Shown: one piece after another, positions 51,225 to 60,659 of the stretch
Numbering within the stretch: the stretch's first letter is position 1
How the letters are laid out: every line of letters starts with the position of its first letter
Notes under the pieces: model-generated
What the model saw: the letters and a program-made list of their open reading frames with translations, nothing else
Databases searched by the model: none
What the model was told of the DNA's origin: nothing
Made by a program: the position numbers and the translations under genes
Assembly (NCBI GenBank): GCA_038246545.1
Contig: JBBRVW010000016.1
Span: 20,836-84,835 of the forward strand
DNA length: 64,000 bases
Source of the DNA: JBBRVW01 sp038246545
GTDB taxonomy: Bacteria; Actinomycetota; Actinomycetes; JACCUZ01
Direction: 5' to 3'

Positions 51225-52636
51225 TGCTCGTCCTCCGTTCCGGCCCGCGGGCCTCGAGGTTCGGCCCGCAGGGCCATCTCGCGCGCCGCCTCGAGGTAGG
51301 ACAGCGCGCCGGTCGAGCCGGGGTCGTACGTCATCACGGTCTGGCCGTAGCTCGGCGCCTCGGAGATCCGCACCGAACGCGGGATCGTCGTGCGCAGCAC
51401 GGTGTCCGGGAAGTGCGTGCGGACCTCGTCAGCGACCTGGGCCGCCAGCCGGGTCCGCGCGTCGTACATCGTGAGCAGCACCGTCGACACGTGCAGCCCC
51501 GGGTTGAGATGTGCCTTCACCAGCTCGACGTTCTTCAGCAGCTGACCGACGCCCTCGAGGGCGTAGTACTCGCACTGGATCGGGATGAGGACCTCGGGCG
51601 CTGCGACCAGGGCATTGACGGTGAGCAGCCCCAGGCTCGGCGGGCAGTCGATCAGGACGTAGTCCAGGCGGGGCCGGTCCGAGCCCTCGGCGTGCTCGGA
51701 GAAGGCATCCAGCGCCCGTTGGAGACGGGTCTCCCGGGCCACCAGGGACACCAGCTCGATCTCGGCGCCGGCCAGGTCGATGGTCGCCGGCACGCAGAAC
51801 AAGCCGTCGATGCCCTCCACCGGCGCGATCACCTCGTGCAGGGGCCGGCCCTCGATGAGCACGTCGTAGACCGACGGCACGTCGGCGTGGTGGTCGACGC
51901 CCAGGGCGGTGGACGCGTTGCCCTGCGGGTCCAGGTCGACGACCAGCACCTCGAGCCCCTGCAGGGCCAGGGCGGCGGCGATGTTGACGGTGGTGGTGGT
52001 CTTGCCGACCCCACCCTTCTGGTTCGCCACGGTGAGCACTCGTGTGTGCGCCGGCTGGGGCAGCGGGTCGCCGACCCGACCGGCCAGGACGCGCAGGGCG
52101 GTCTCGGCGGCCCGGGCGATCGGCGTGTCCTCCGCACCCTCCGACAGGTCAGGGACGGACTCGGTCGCCAACGGCTCGGTCACAGCCAGCTCCTTCGCGG
52201 TGGGGGTCCCACTCGTCGTCAGCGGGCTGACGGTCCGTGGTGGGGCGGGTGGAGCAGGGAGGTCGTCCAGGGGCGGCAGGTCGTTCTCCGGCGACCCCGC
52301 GATCCGCAGGCCGGATGACGCGAGCACGGAGCTCATCGGAGCCTCGAGCATCCGACCGGGTTCGGCGATGTCCAGGGGACCCTCGTCGGTCGGATGCGGT
52401 CCTGGTGTCGCGCCGGACCCCTCGGGCCGGCGGGGCGGGGTACCGGTTTCACGTGAAACATCGAGCGGCTCTGCGGCCGGCTCCGTTTCACGTGAAACAT
52501 CTGGCCGTGCGGTCAGGGCCGCGGCAGGGGGGTCGAGACCGGCATCCCGGCCGGAGCGCTGCGGTGCCGGCCAGCCCAGGCCCGTGCTCACCCGGTCGCG
52601 ACGATCGGTGGGCCAGCCCAGTCCGGTCGACCGCAT
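51221..52636 (-). CDS. parA: Chromosome partitioning ATPase ParA with long N-terminal extension
   Basis: 471 residues from ATG 52636. The P-loop KGGVGKTTT has its first Lys at residue 207; VLIDCPPSLG and the ParA C-terminal region are normal. Most Soj/ParA proteins have the P-loop within the first 15-60 residues, so there is an extra region of roughly 150-190 residues. It is Pro/Thr/Ser-rich and starts with a repeated STGLGWP heptad. Two parS sites are encoded in it (both reading VSRET, about residues 47-51 and 60-64). A start at a later Met (about residue 96, MLEAPMSS) would leave parS sites upstream of the gene. ParA drives segregation of ParB-bound origins. Confidence 0.9.
   Translation of the reverse strand: MRSTGLGWPTDRRDRVSTGLGWPAPQRSGRDAGLDPPAAALTARPDVSRETEPAAEPLDVSRETGTPPRRPEGSGATPGPHPTDEGPLDIAEPGRMLEAPMSSVLASSGLRIAGSPENDLPPLDDLPAPPAPPRTVSPLTTSGTPTAKELAVTEPLATESVPDLSEGAEDTPIARAAETALRVLAGRVGDPLPQPAHTRVLTVANQKGGVGKTTTTVNIAAALALQGLEVLVVDLDPQGNASTALGVDHHADVPSVYDVLIEGRPLHEVIAPVEGIDGLFCVPATIDLAGAEIELVSLVARETRLQRALDAFSEHAEGSDRPRLDYVLIDCPPSLGLLTVNALVAAPEVLIPIQCEYYALEGVGQLLKNVELVKAHLNPGLHVSTVLLTMYDARTRLAAQVADEVRTHFPDTVLRTTIPRSVRISEAPSYGQTVMTYDPGSTGALSYLEAAREMALRAEPRGPRAGTEDEQ
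52446..52459. promoter_or_regulatory. parS site 1
   Basis: A perfect 14-bp palindrome GTTTCACGTGAAAC, the ParB binding core, inside the N-terminal region of the parA frame. Confidence 0.93.
52485..52498. promoter_or_regulatory. parS site 2
   Basis: A perfect 14-bp GTTTCACGTGAAAC core, 39 bp from parS site 1 (start to start), also inside the parA N-terminal frame. Confidence 0.93.
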
Positions 52637-52739
52637 CACACCTGCTTTCACGAGGGGGTGGTCCCCAGGACCGCCGGCCACCGGGCCCGGCCCGGTGCGG
52701 CAGACCGACCCTATGCCGTGCGACGGGTCGGTCGGAAGT

Positions 52740-53372
52740 TCAGTCCCGACCTGCGGCCCGGGTGAGCCGCACCAGCCGCACCGGTGGGTCGATGACTCCC
52801 ACGCCCACCTCCTCGACCGACGCCGACACGACACCGAGGGCGGCCAGGGACGGGGTCGCGGCCGTCAGCTCGGCCTCGGCGCGCTCGCCCTTGAGAGCGA
52901 GCAGGCTGCCGCCCGGGGCGACCAGCGGCAGGCACCAGCGCGCCAGCTTCTCCAGCGGTGCGACCGCGCGTGCGGTGACCGTCGACGCGGTCCAGCGCCC
53001 GTGCATCTCCTCGGCCCGGCCGCGGACCACGTCGACGTTCGTCAGTCCCAGCCGCTGCACGACCTCGCCGAGAAAGGTGACCCGGCGCAGCAGCGGCTCG
53101 ACCAGTCGCACCGTGAGGTCCGGCCGGGCCAGGGCCATCGGGATCCCTGGCAGCCCGGCGCCGGAGCCCACGTCGATGACCAGCCCGGCGGGCGGGCAGG
53201 CCTGCACGACAACGGCGCTGTTGAGCAGGTGGCGCTCCCAGATCCGGTCCGCCTCGCGCGGACCGATCAGTCCCCGGACGACGCCGTCGGTCACCAGCAG
53301 GCGCGCGAACTCCGCTGCGCGCTCCAGCTCGGGGCCGAAGACAGCGCCCGCTGTTTCACGTGAAACATCCAT
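52740..53372 (-). CDS. rsmG: 16S rRNA (guanine-527-N7)-methyltransferase RsmG
   Basis: 210 residues. VIDVGSGAGLPGIPMALARP (about 66-85) is SAM motif I, NVDVVRGRAEE (about 114-124) and ARAVAPLEKLARWCLPLV follow. The enzyme methylates G527 of 16S rRNA. The start region MDVSRET is itself encoded by parS site 3. It is upstream of parA in the same direction. Confidence 0.95.
   Translation of the reverse strand: MDVSRETAGAVFGPELERAAEFARLLVTDGVVRGLIGPREADRIWERHLLNSAVVVQACPPAGLVIDVGSGAGLPGIPMALARPDLTVRLVEPLLRRVTFLGEVVQRLGLTNVDVVRGRAEEMHGRWTASTVTARAVAPLEKLARWCLPLVAPGGSLLALKGERAEAELTAATPSLAALGVVSASVEEVGVGVIDPPVRLVRLTRAAGRD
53353..53366. promoter_or_regulatory. parS site 3 at the rsmG start
   Basis: GTTTCACGTGAAAC with T and A flanks makes a full 16-bp palindromic parS, covering codons 3-7 of rsmG. 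Confidence 0.95.
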
Positions 53373-53429
53373 CCGACATCCATCCGGCCGGCCAACCGGC
53401 CGGCATCCGACCGGGTGCGGTCGGGTGGG

Positions 53430-54119
53430 TCAGGCCGGCAGGACGACGACCCGCCGGTGCGGCTCCTCGCCCTCGGACTCGCTGCGCAGACCGGCCGCAG
53501 CGACCGCGTCGTGCACGACCTTGCGCTCGAACGGCGACATCGGCTCGAGCCGCTCCTTCTCGCCCGACGCGCGGACGCCGTCGGCGGTGGTGCGACCGAG
53601 CTCGGTGAGCACGGCCTTGCGGCCGGCCCGGTAACCCCCCACGTCGAGCATCAACCGGCTGCGGTTGCCGGTCTGGGCGTGCACGGCGAGCCTGGTCAGC
53701 TCCTGGAGCGCCTCCAGGACGGTCCCGTTGCGACCGACCAGGTGGTCCAGGTCGCCACCGACCACGGACACCAGGGCGCGGTCCCGCTCGACGTCCATGT
53801 CGATGTCACCGTCGACGTCGGCGATGTCCAGCAGGTCCTCGAGGTAGTCGGCCGCGATCTCGCCCTCCTTCTCGAGCTCGCCCGCAGTGATGCTCGACCG
53901 TCGACCGGCCGGCCGGTCCGAGGCCTCGGCACCGTCGGGCGCACCGGGTTCGTCGTGATCGCCGGGCTCGACGGGCTCGCCGTCCGTCCCGACGGTGGCG
54001 TCGTCCGTGCCGTCCTCGGACACCCCGGCCGAGGGCTCCACCGGGCCGGTGGTACCGGGCTCGTCGGTCGTGGGGTCGGCGCTGTCGTCGCCGGTGCGGG
54101 GCGCGGGGGCGGTGGTCAT
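53430..54119 (-). CDS. jag: Jag/KhpB family RNA-binding protein (KH-R3H)
   Basis: 229 residues with GGAGGA before the ATG. An acidic, disordered N-terminal 90 residues precede a KH domain (VVGGDLDHLVGRNGTVLEALQ, core GRNGTVLEAL, about 140-149) and a C-terminal R3H domain (MSPFERKVVHDAV, RRVVV). It binds RNA and works with KhpA in cell division and envelope control. It is always beside yidC. Confidence 0.93.
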   Translation of the reverse strand: MTTAPAPRTGDDSADPTTDEPGTTGPVEPSAGVSEDGTDDATVGTDGEPVEPGDHDEPGAPDGAEASDRPAGRRSSITAGELEKEGEIAADYLEDLLDIADVDGDIDMDVERDRALVSVVGGDLDHLVGRNGTVLEALQELTRLAVHAQTGNRSRLMLDVGGYRAGRKAVLTELGRTTADGVRASGEKERLEPMSPFERKVVHDAVAAAGLRSESEGEEPHRRVVVLPA

Positions 54120-54196
54120 CGCAGGTCCTCCGGTGGGTCGAACGGTCATGCGGCCGGTGACGGCCAGGTCGTGGGGAGGGTGGCGTTGCGCCCTGG

Positions 54197-55159
54197 TCAG
54201 CGCTTCTTCTTGCGCTTGGGCTGCTGGCGCTGGCCGCCGGGACGGTTGTCGTCCGGGGCCGCGGCGTCGTCGGGGGGTCCGGCGCCGCCGTCGGCCTCGA
54301 GGGTGGCCACCGCGGTCGACCTGCGGTGCTCCTCCTTGGCGGCCTGGCGGCGGGCGAGCGCCTCGGCCGCCGGCGAGCCGGGCGCCGGGTTGCGCCGGAT
54401 CACGTAGAACTGCTGGCCCATCGACCAGACGTTGGTGGTCAGCCAGTAGAGCAGGACGCCGATCGGGAAGTTGACACCGGACACGGCGAAGACCAGCGGG
54501 AAGACGTAGAGCAGGATCTTCTGCTGCTGGGCGAACGGGTTGTTCATCGCGTCGGCCGGCATGTTCTTGCTCATCAGCTGCTTCTGCGTCGTGAACGTCG
54601 TCGCCGACATGAGCACGATCAGGACGGCCGTGAGGATCTGCACCGACAGCGTCTCGGCACCGATGAACTTGTCCGAGATGCTGGCCCCGAACAGCTGCGC
54701 GTCGTGCGCCTGCAGGGCCAGCTTCTCGGTGAGGAAGCCCTTCTCCTTCGGCGGGCTCTTCCCGATCCCGTTGAGCACGTGGAAGAGCGCGAAGAAGATG
54801 GGCGCCTGCAGGATGATCGGCAGGCACGAGGCCAGCGGGTTGGTCCCGTTGTCCTTGTACAGCTTCATCATCTCTTGCTGCTGCTTCTGGCGGGCCTCGG
54901 GATCGGTCTTGCCCTTGTACTTGGCCTGGAGCTTCTTGATCTCCGGCTGCAGCAGCTGCAGGCCGCGCTGGGCGTTGATCTGCTTCACGAACAGCGGGAT
55001 GAGAAGGATCCGGATCACGATGACGAGACCGACGATCGACAGCGCCCAGGCGGCGCCGCTTCCCGCCGGCAGGCCGATCGTCTTGAAGAAGGTGTGAAAC
55101 GCCACCATGATGAAGGTGACGGCCGAGTAGAGCGGCTCCAGCAGCTGGGCGACGGGCAT
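54197..55159 (-). CDS. yidC: Membrane protein insertase YidC
   Basis: 320 residues. The YidC/Oxa1 core is visible: a first conserved helix FKTIGLPAG...WALSIVGLVIVIR (the groove Arg), QPEIKKLQAKYKG coiled-coil loop, NPLASCLPIILQAPIFFALFHVL and NFPIGVLLYWLTTNVWSMGQQ, then a lysine-rich tail. It inserts and folds membrane proteins, alone or with SecYEG. Its start overlaps the yidD stop by one base (TGATG). Confidence 0.95.
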   Translation of the reverse strand: MPVAQLLEPLYSAVTFIMVAFHTFFKTIGLPAGSGAAWALSIVGLVIVIRILLIPLFVKQINAQRGLQLLQPEIKKLQAKYKGKTDPEARQKQQQEMMKLYKDNGTNPLASCLPIILQAPIFFALFHVLNGIGKSPPKEKGFLTEKLALQAHDAQLFGASISDKFIGAETLSVQILTAVLIVLMSATTFTTQKQLMSKNMPADAMNNPFAQQQKILLYVFPLVFAVSGVNFPIGVLLYWLTTNVWSMGQQFYVIRRNPAPGSPAAEALARRQAAKEEHRRSTAVATLEADGGAGPPDDAAAPDDNRPGGQRQQPKRKKKR

Positions 55160-55437
55160 CACGGACGAGCTCCCTGGGGGGCGCCATGGGTGGCGCCAGG
55201 TCGTCTGGGGGGAACGGGGTCGAGGCCGCCCGGGTTCCACGGGTGGCAGCGGAGCAGCCGCCGGGCAGCCAGCCAGAGGCCGACCAGCGGCCCGCGGGTG
55301 GTGAGCGCCTCCACGGCGTACGCCGAGCAGGACGGGTAGAACCGGCAGCGGGGGCCGAGCAGCGGGGAGACGGCCAGCTGGTAGACGCGGATCGGGAGCA
55401 CCAGCACCCACGCCACCACGCGGCTCACCGGGTTCAT
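55159..55437 (-). CDS. yidD: Membrane protein insertion efficiency factor YidD
   Basis: 92 residues. YQLAVSPLLGPRCRFYPSCSAYA (core PRCRFYPSCSAY, about 29-40) and RLLRCHPWNPGGLDPVP are the family signature with three conserved Cys. It is a small membrane-associated helper of YidC. It overlaps rnpA by four bases (ATGA). Confidence 0.95.
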   Translation of the reverse strand: MNPVSRVVAWVLVLPIRVYQLAVSPLLGPRCRFYPSCSAYAVEALTTRGPLVGLWLAARRLLRCHPWNPGGLDPVPPRRPGATHGAPQGARP

Positions 55438-55823
55438 CGCGGCACGGCCGCGGGTGCCGGCGGGGGCAGGGCCCGGTCGAGGGCCCGGTCCAGCGCGGCG
55501 GCCAGCGCCGGGTACGGAGCGGCAGCGGCCGACGGCAGCACCCGCACGACGAAACGGCCGCCGGCCGGCAGCCGCTCCAACCGGTCGCGCAGCAGGTGGC
55601 GCAACCGGCGCCGCACCCGGTTGCGGGTCACGGCCGGGCCGACGGTGCGCGGCACGACGAACCCGATCCGGGCCGGGGCAGCCGCGACCTGGTCCGTGCC
55701 GGTCGCGGTGGTCGGCAGTGCCGCGTGCAGGACGAGCATGTTGTCGGCTCGCGTCGCCCGGGACGCCCGCAGGGTCGCGGTGAAGTCGGCGGAGCGGCGC
55801 AGCCGGGCTCCGGCCGGGAGCAC
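55434..55823 (-). CDS. rnpA: Ribonuclease P protein component
   Basis: 129 residues from GTG 55823, 5 bp after rpmH. LPAGARLRRSADFTATLR starts the fold, and the RNP box TRNRVRRRLRHLLRDRL (about 69-85) is intact. It assists the RNA subunit in 5' maturation of tRNA. A longer upstream frame overlapping rpmH was rejected because the GTG matches the family start. Confidence 0.93.
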   Translation of the reverse strand: MLPAGARLRRSADFTATLRASRATRADNMLVLHAALPTTATGTDQVAAAPARIGFVVPRTVGPAVTRNRVRRRLRHLLRDRLERLPAGGRFVVRVLPSAAAAPYPALAAALDRALDRALPPPAPAAVPR

Positions 55824-55828
55824 GTCGG

Positions 55829-55966
55829 TCAGGCCGAGAGCTTGGAGCGGCCCTTGCCCCGCCGGGCGGAGAGGATCGCCCGGCCCGCCCGGGTCCGCAT
55901 CCGCAGGCGGAAGCCGTGCGTCTTGGCCCGGCGACGGTTGTTGGGCTGGAACGTGCGCTTGCTCAC
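55829..55966 (-). CDS. rpmH: 50S ribosomal protein L34
   Basis: 45 residues from GTG. SKRTFQPNNRRRAKTHGFR-type start and the basic GRAILSARRGKGRSKLSA tail are canonical. It is the first gene of the rpmH-rnpA-yidD-yidC-jag series running away from the origin. Its promoter should lie in the 654 bp shared with dnaA. Confidence 0.97.
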   Translation of the reverse strand: MSKRTFQPNNRRRAKTHGFRLRMRTRAGRAILSARRGKGRSKLSA

Positions 55967-56620
55967 TCGAGGGCTCCCGGACTGCTGGCTGGTGCTGCTG
56001 GCTCTGGCATGGGAGCGGAACCGAGGCGGCGCCGAGCCCACATGTCATCGATGGCACCTGCGGTGCCGCTGACGATCTCCACTGGTCGGCCGGCCGTCCC
56101 AGGCGCGGACGCGCGACCGCGCTTGAGCACGGGCACGCCGCAGCGGCTGTCGACGACACGACCGGGCAACGGTACGGTCGCGCCCTCGCCGCGGTCAAAC
56201 CGGAGCGGGCCGTCGGGCCTGGCGGTCTACCTGCCATCGTCCCAGGTGGGTGGCACCGGCGGACCGCGACACGCCGGCGAGCGGTGTCCACCGAGCGGAA
56301 CTCGGAGCCGCCCGGTTGTGGACAACCGCTTGCTGGCGAGGCAGCGGCGGCCCTAGTGTCTCGCGGGTCGCCGGGTGTTCCCCTCCCGTCGCAGCACGGA
56401 GTTCGGCGCCTATCCCCTGCTTTCTTCGGGGCAAACCGGGACAACGTGTGTACACAGGTTGTGGACGACGATGTGGACAGACCGGCTCCAGCTACCCGAG
56501 GTGGCAGTCATGGGGCCGGCCGGGCGCACCGGGACGCCTACGACGAGAAGGGCCTGACAGCGTGCCTGCGCGCGCTGCGGGTCGAACCGTGCGCCGCGGC
56601 GCACGCGGGAGGGATGGCGC
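55967..56620. promoter_or_regulatory. rpmH-dnaA intergenic region with DnaA-box-like motifs
   Basis: 654 bp without a credible gene. TGTGGACAA (56317-56325), TGTGGACGA (56460-56468) and TGTGGACAG (56472-56480) match the reverse complement of the DnaA box, two of them only 12 bp apart. The last pair is 140-160 bp before dnaA and fits autoregulation by DnaA or a secondary origin element. Open frames on both strands here lack family features. Confidence 0.6.
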
Positions 56621-58156
56621 GTGACAGACGAGACCGGCGCCCGCACGACCCAGCTCGAGGACCAGTCGCCGCTCTCCCCGGCCGACCCCCCGGTGCCCGA
56701 GCGTGAGTCGGCGGCCGACTGGGCCCCCGTGTGGTCGCGCGCGCTCGCCGTCCTGGAGCAGACGGTCACCCAGCAGCAGGAGCGGGCCCTGGTCCGGCTC
56801 AGCAGGCTGGACGGCGTGGTCGGCGAGACCGCGCTCCTCTCGGTCCCGCACCACTACGCCAAGGACGTCATCGAGGCGCGGCTGCGGCAGGTGGTCTCCG
56901 CCGTCCTGACCGAGCAGGTCGGACGCGAGCTCCGGCTGGCGGTCGTCGTCGACCCGAGCCTGGACACCGACGCCGCGCCGGCCGCGGCCGCCCCGCCGGC
57001 CCCGACGGTCGAAGCGGCCCCGATGTCCGTGGTCCCGGCCGAGTCGGCAGCGGCCGCCGAACCGCCCGCCCACGACACGCCGGGCACCGGCCGCGAGCCC
57101 GGCGCGCGGCAGTCAGAGCCGACCCGCCTCAACCCGCGCTACGTGTTCGAGACGTTCGTCATCGGCTCGAGCAACCGGTTCGCCCATGCAGCGGCGGTCG
57201 CGGTGGCCGAGGCGCCGGCCAAGGCGTACAACCCGCTGTTCATCTACGGCGACTCCGGGCTGGGCAAGACCCACCTGCTGCACGCCATCGGGCACTACGG
57301 CATGAGCCTGTTCCCGGGCGTGAAAGTGCGCTACGTGAGCTCGGAGGAGTTCACCAACGACTTCATCAACTCGATCCGCGACGGCAAGGCCGACGGCTTC
57401 CGCCGGCGCTACCGCGACGTGGACATCCTCCTGGTGGACGACATCCAGTTCCTGGAGAACAAGGAGCAGACCCAGGAGGAGTTCTTCCACACGTTCAACA
57501 CGCTGCACAACGCCAACAAGCAGATCGTCATCTCCTCCGACCGGCCCCCCCAGCAGCTGGTCACCCTGGAGGACCGCCTGCGCAACCGGTTCCACTGGGG
57601 CCTCATCACCGACGTGCAGCCGCCCGAGCTCGAGACCCGCATTGCCATCCTGCGCAAGAAGGCCGCCCAGGAGCGGTTGGCGGCACCACCCGAGGTGCTC
57701 GAGTTCATCGCCAGCAAGATCTCGACCAACATCCGCGAGCTCGAGGGCGCGCTGATCCGGGTCACGGCGTTCGCCAGCCTCAACCGGCAGGGCGTCGACC
57801 TGGCCCTGGCCGAGATCGTGCTGAAGGACCTCATCCCGGACCACACCCAGCCCGAGATCACCGCCGCCACGATCATGGCCCAGACCGCGGCGTACTTCGG
57901 GCAGTCCATGGAGGACCTCTGCGGCTCCTCGCGCTCCCGGGTCCTGGTCACCGCCCGACAGATCGCGATGTACCTCTGCCGTGAGCTCACCGACCTGTCG
58001 CTGCCCAAGATCGGCCAGCAGTTCGGCGGCCGCGACCACACCACCGTCATGCACGCGGACAAGAAGATCCGCCACCTGATGGCCGAGCGCCGCAGCGTCT
58101 ACAACCAGGTCACCGAGCTGACCAACCGGATCAAGTCCCAGTCCCGGGCGGTCTGA
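56621..58156 (+). CDS. dnaA: Chromosomal replication initiator DnaA
   Basis: 511 residues from GTG after GGGAGGGA. Domain I (about 30-115) is followed by a Pro/Ala-rich linker (about 116-165). The AAA+ core has Walker A GDSGLGKT (210-217) and Walker B DILLVDDIQFL (about 268-278). Domain IV ends with the DnaA signature GGRDHTTVMHADKKIR (about 473-488), which reads the DnaA box. DnaA opens the origin using ATP. The main DnaA-box cluster follows its stop. Confidence 0.98.
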   Translation: MTDETGARTTQLEDQSPLSPADPPVPERESAADWAPVWSRALAVLEQTVTQQQERALVRLSRLDGVVGETALLSVPHHYAKDVIEARLRQVVSAVLTEQVGRELRLAVVVDPSLDTDAAPAAAAPPAPTVEAAPMSVVPAESAAAAEPPAHDTPGTGREPGARQSEPTRLNPRYVFETFVIGSSNRFAHAAAVAVAEAPAKAYNPLFIYGDSGLGKTHLLHAIGHYGMSLFPGVKVRYVSSEEFTNDFINSIRDGKADGFRRRYRDVDILLVDDIQFLENKEQTQEEFFHTFNTLHNANKQIVISSDRPPQQLVTLEDRLRNRFHWGLITDVQPPELETRIAILRKKAAQERLAAPPEVLEFIASKISTNIRELEGALIRVTAFASLNRQGVDLALAEIVLKDLIPDHTQPEITAATIMAQTAAYFGQSMEDLCGSSRSRVLVTARQIAMYLCRELTDLSLPKIGQQFGGRDHTTVMHADKKIRHLMAERRSVYNQVTELTNRIKSQSRAV

Positions 58157-58510
58157 CGTGCTGGTCGCCCGCACCCGGCACGCCGCCCGGGCCCGCGTCA
58201 ACACCATGGGGACAACCCTGTGGACAGACGCCTCCGGGTGCGGCACCAGGCTGTGGACGACGGCGGGCGACGCCCGTCGTGCACAGGGCACGGGGGGTCG
58301 TACCCAGGCCCGTACCCAGCATGTCCCCACCCCCTCGTACCCTCTGACCTGCGACGATGGTCGATCTCCACAGTGTTCACCACCCCTGGTAAGACCACGA
58401 CAGTTACTTAGGGAGTTGGATCAGCACACCATCACAAGGACCGGTGGGTCCGTGGACAACCGTTCCGGCGCAGTCGACGACTGGCCGGTCGAGAAGGTCG
58501 GAGGTGCTCG
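58157..58510. other. Likely chromosomal origin of replication (oriC)
   Basis: 354 bp between dnaA and dnaN, the usual actinobacterial oriC place. DnaA-box-like motifs are TGTGGACAG (58219-58227), TGTGGACGA (58252-58260) and CGTGGACAA (58451-58459), with ATCTCCACAG at about 58364 on the opposite strand. A relatively AT-rich stretch (AGACCACGACAGTTACTTAG, 58393-58412) may be the unwinding element. No gene is present. The box count is lower than in Streptomyces oriC. Confidence 0.75.
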
Positions 58511-59641
58511 GTGAGGTTCCGGGTGGAACGCGACGTCCTGGCGGACGCGGTGGCGTGGGCCGCCCGCAGCCTGCCGGCCCGGCCGCCGGTGCCGGTGCTG
58601 GCCGGCCTGATGCTGGACGCCGCCGACGGTCGGCTGGTCCTGTCGAGCTTCGACTACGAGGTATCGGCCCGGGTCGAGGTGCCGGCCGAGGTCGCCGAGC
58701 CAGGGGTGGCCCTGGTCAGCGGTCGCCTGCTCGCCGACATCTCCCGCAGCCTGCCGTCCCGCCCGGTCGACGTCGCCACCGACGGCACCAAGGTGGTCGT
58801 GACCTGCGGTTCCTCCCGGTTCACCCTGCTCACCCTCCCGGTCGAGGACTACCCGGCGCTGCCCGAGATGCCCGGCGCATCCGGCTCGCTGCACGGCGAC
58901 GCGTTCGCCATCGCGGTCGGTCAGGTCTCCATCGCCGCCGGGCGCGACGACACGCTCCCGGTCCTCACCGGCGTCCGCCTCGAGATCGAGGGCTCCACGA
59001 TCACGATGGCCGCCACCGACCGCTACCGGCTGGCGGTCCGCGAGCTGGCCTGGTCGCCCGAGCAGACCGGTCTCGAGGCGATCGCCCTGGTGCCGGCCAG
59101 GACCCTGGCCGACACCGCGAAGGCGCTGGTCCACGCCGAGAAGGTGACCGTCGCACTCGCGACGCCCGGCGCCGGCGAGGGCCTGGTCGGGTTCGAGGGG
59201 TCCGGGCGCCGCACCACCTCCCGGCTGCTCGACGGCGAGTTCCCGAAGTACAAGTCGCTGCTGCCCGCCGAGTCGGCGAGCGTCGCCACCGTCAGCACGG
59301 CCGGCCTGGTCGAGTCGGTGCGCCGGGTCGCGCTGGTCGCCGAGCGCAACACCCCGATCCGGCTCAGCTTCTCGGCCGGCGAGGTCACGCTCGAGGCCGG
59401 GACGGGCGACGAGGCGCAGGCGTCGGAGTCGCTGGATGCCACGCTCGACGGCGACGATATCTCGATCGCCTTCAACCCGGCGTACCTGCTCGACGGCCTG
59501 GGCGTCCTGGGGGCCGAGCACGCCGAGCTGCGGTTCACCGCCCCGACGCGGCCGGCCGTGCTGGCAGGCAAGGACTCCGCCGACTCGACCGCCGGCGACG
59601 ACTACCGCTACCTGCTGATGCCGGTGCGGCTCTCCGGCTGA
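58511..59641 (+). CDS. dnaN: DNA polymerase III sliding clamp (beta subunit)
   Basis: 376 residues from GTG (MRFRVERDVLADAVAWAARSL). There are three repeated clamp domains, with DRYRLAVRE (about 174-182) and the C-terminal YRYLLMPVRL, which is the conserved partner-binding end. It encircles DNA and tethers the polymerase. It lies directly after oriC. Confidence 0.97.
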   Translation: MRFRVERDVLADAVAWAARSLPARPPVPVLAGLMLDAADGRLVLSSFDYEVSARVEVPAEVAEPGVALVSGRLLADISRSLPSRPVDVATDGTKVVVTCGSSRFTLLTLPVEDYPALPEMPGASGSLHGDAFAIAVGQVSIAAGRDDTLPVLTGVRLEIEGSTITMAATDRYRLAVRELAWSPEQTGLEAIALVPARTLADTAKALVHAEKVTVALATPGAGEGLVGFEGSGRRTTSRLLDGEFPKYKSLLPAESASVATVSTAGLVESVRRVALVAERNTPIRLSFSAGEVTLEAGTGDEAQASESLDATLDGDDISIAFNPAYLLDGLGVLGAEHAELRFTAPTRPAVLAGKDSADSTAGDDYRYLLMPVRLSG

Positions 59642-59712
59642 GACGTCGCTCGCATCACGGGCCCCCGCTGGGGCAGGCTCGGCAGCAGCACCCCGCGTCG
59701 GAAGGCGGCAGC

Positions 59713-60615
<903 letters not shown>

Positions 60616-60659
60616 GTCGTGTCCCCCCACCCCGTCCCGGCGCCGCGGGAGCTGCCGTC

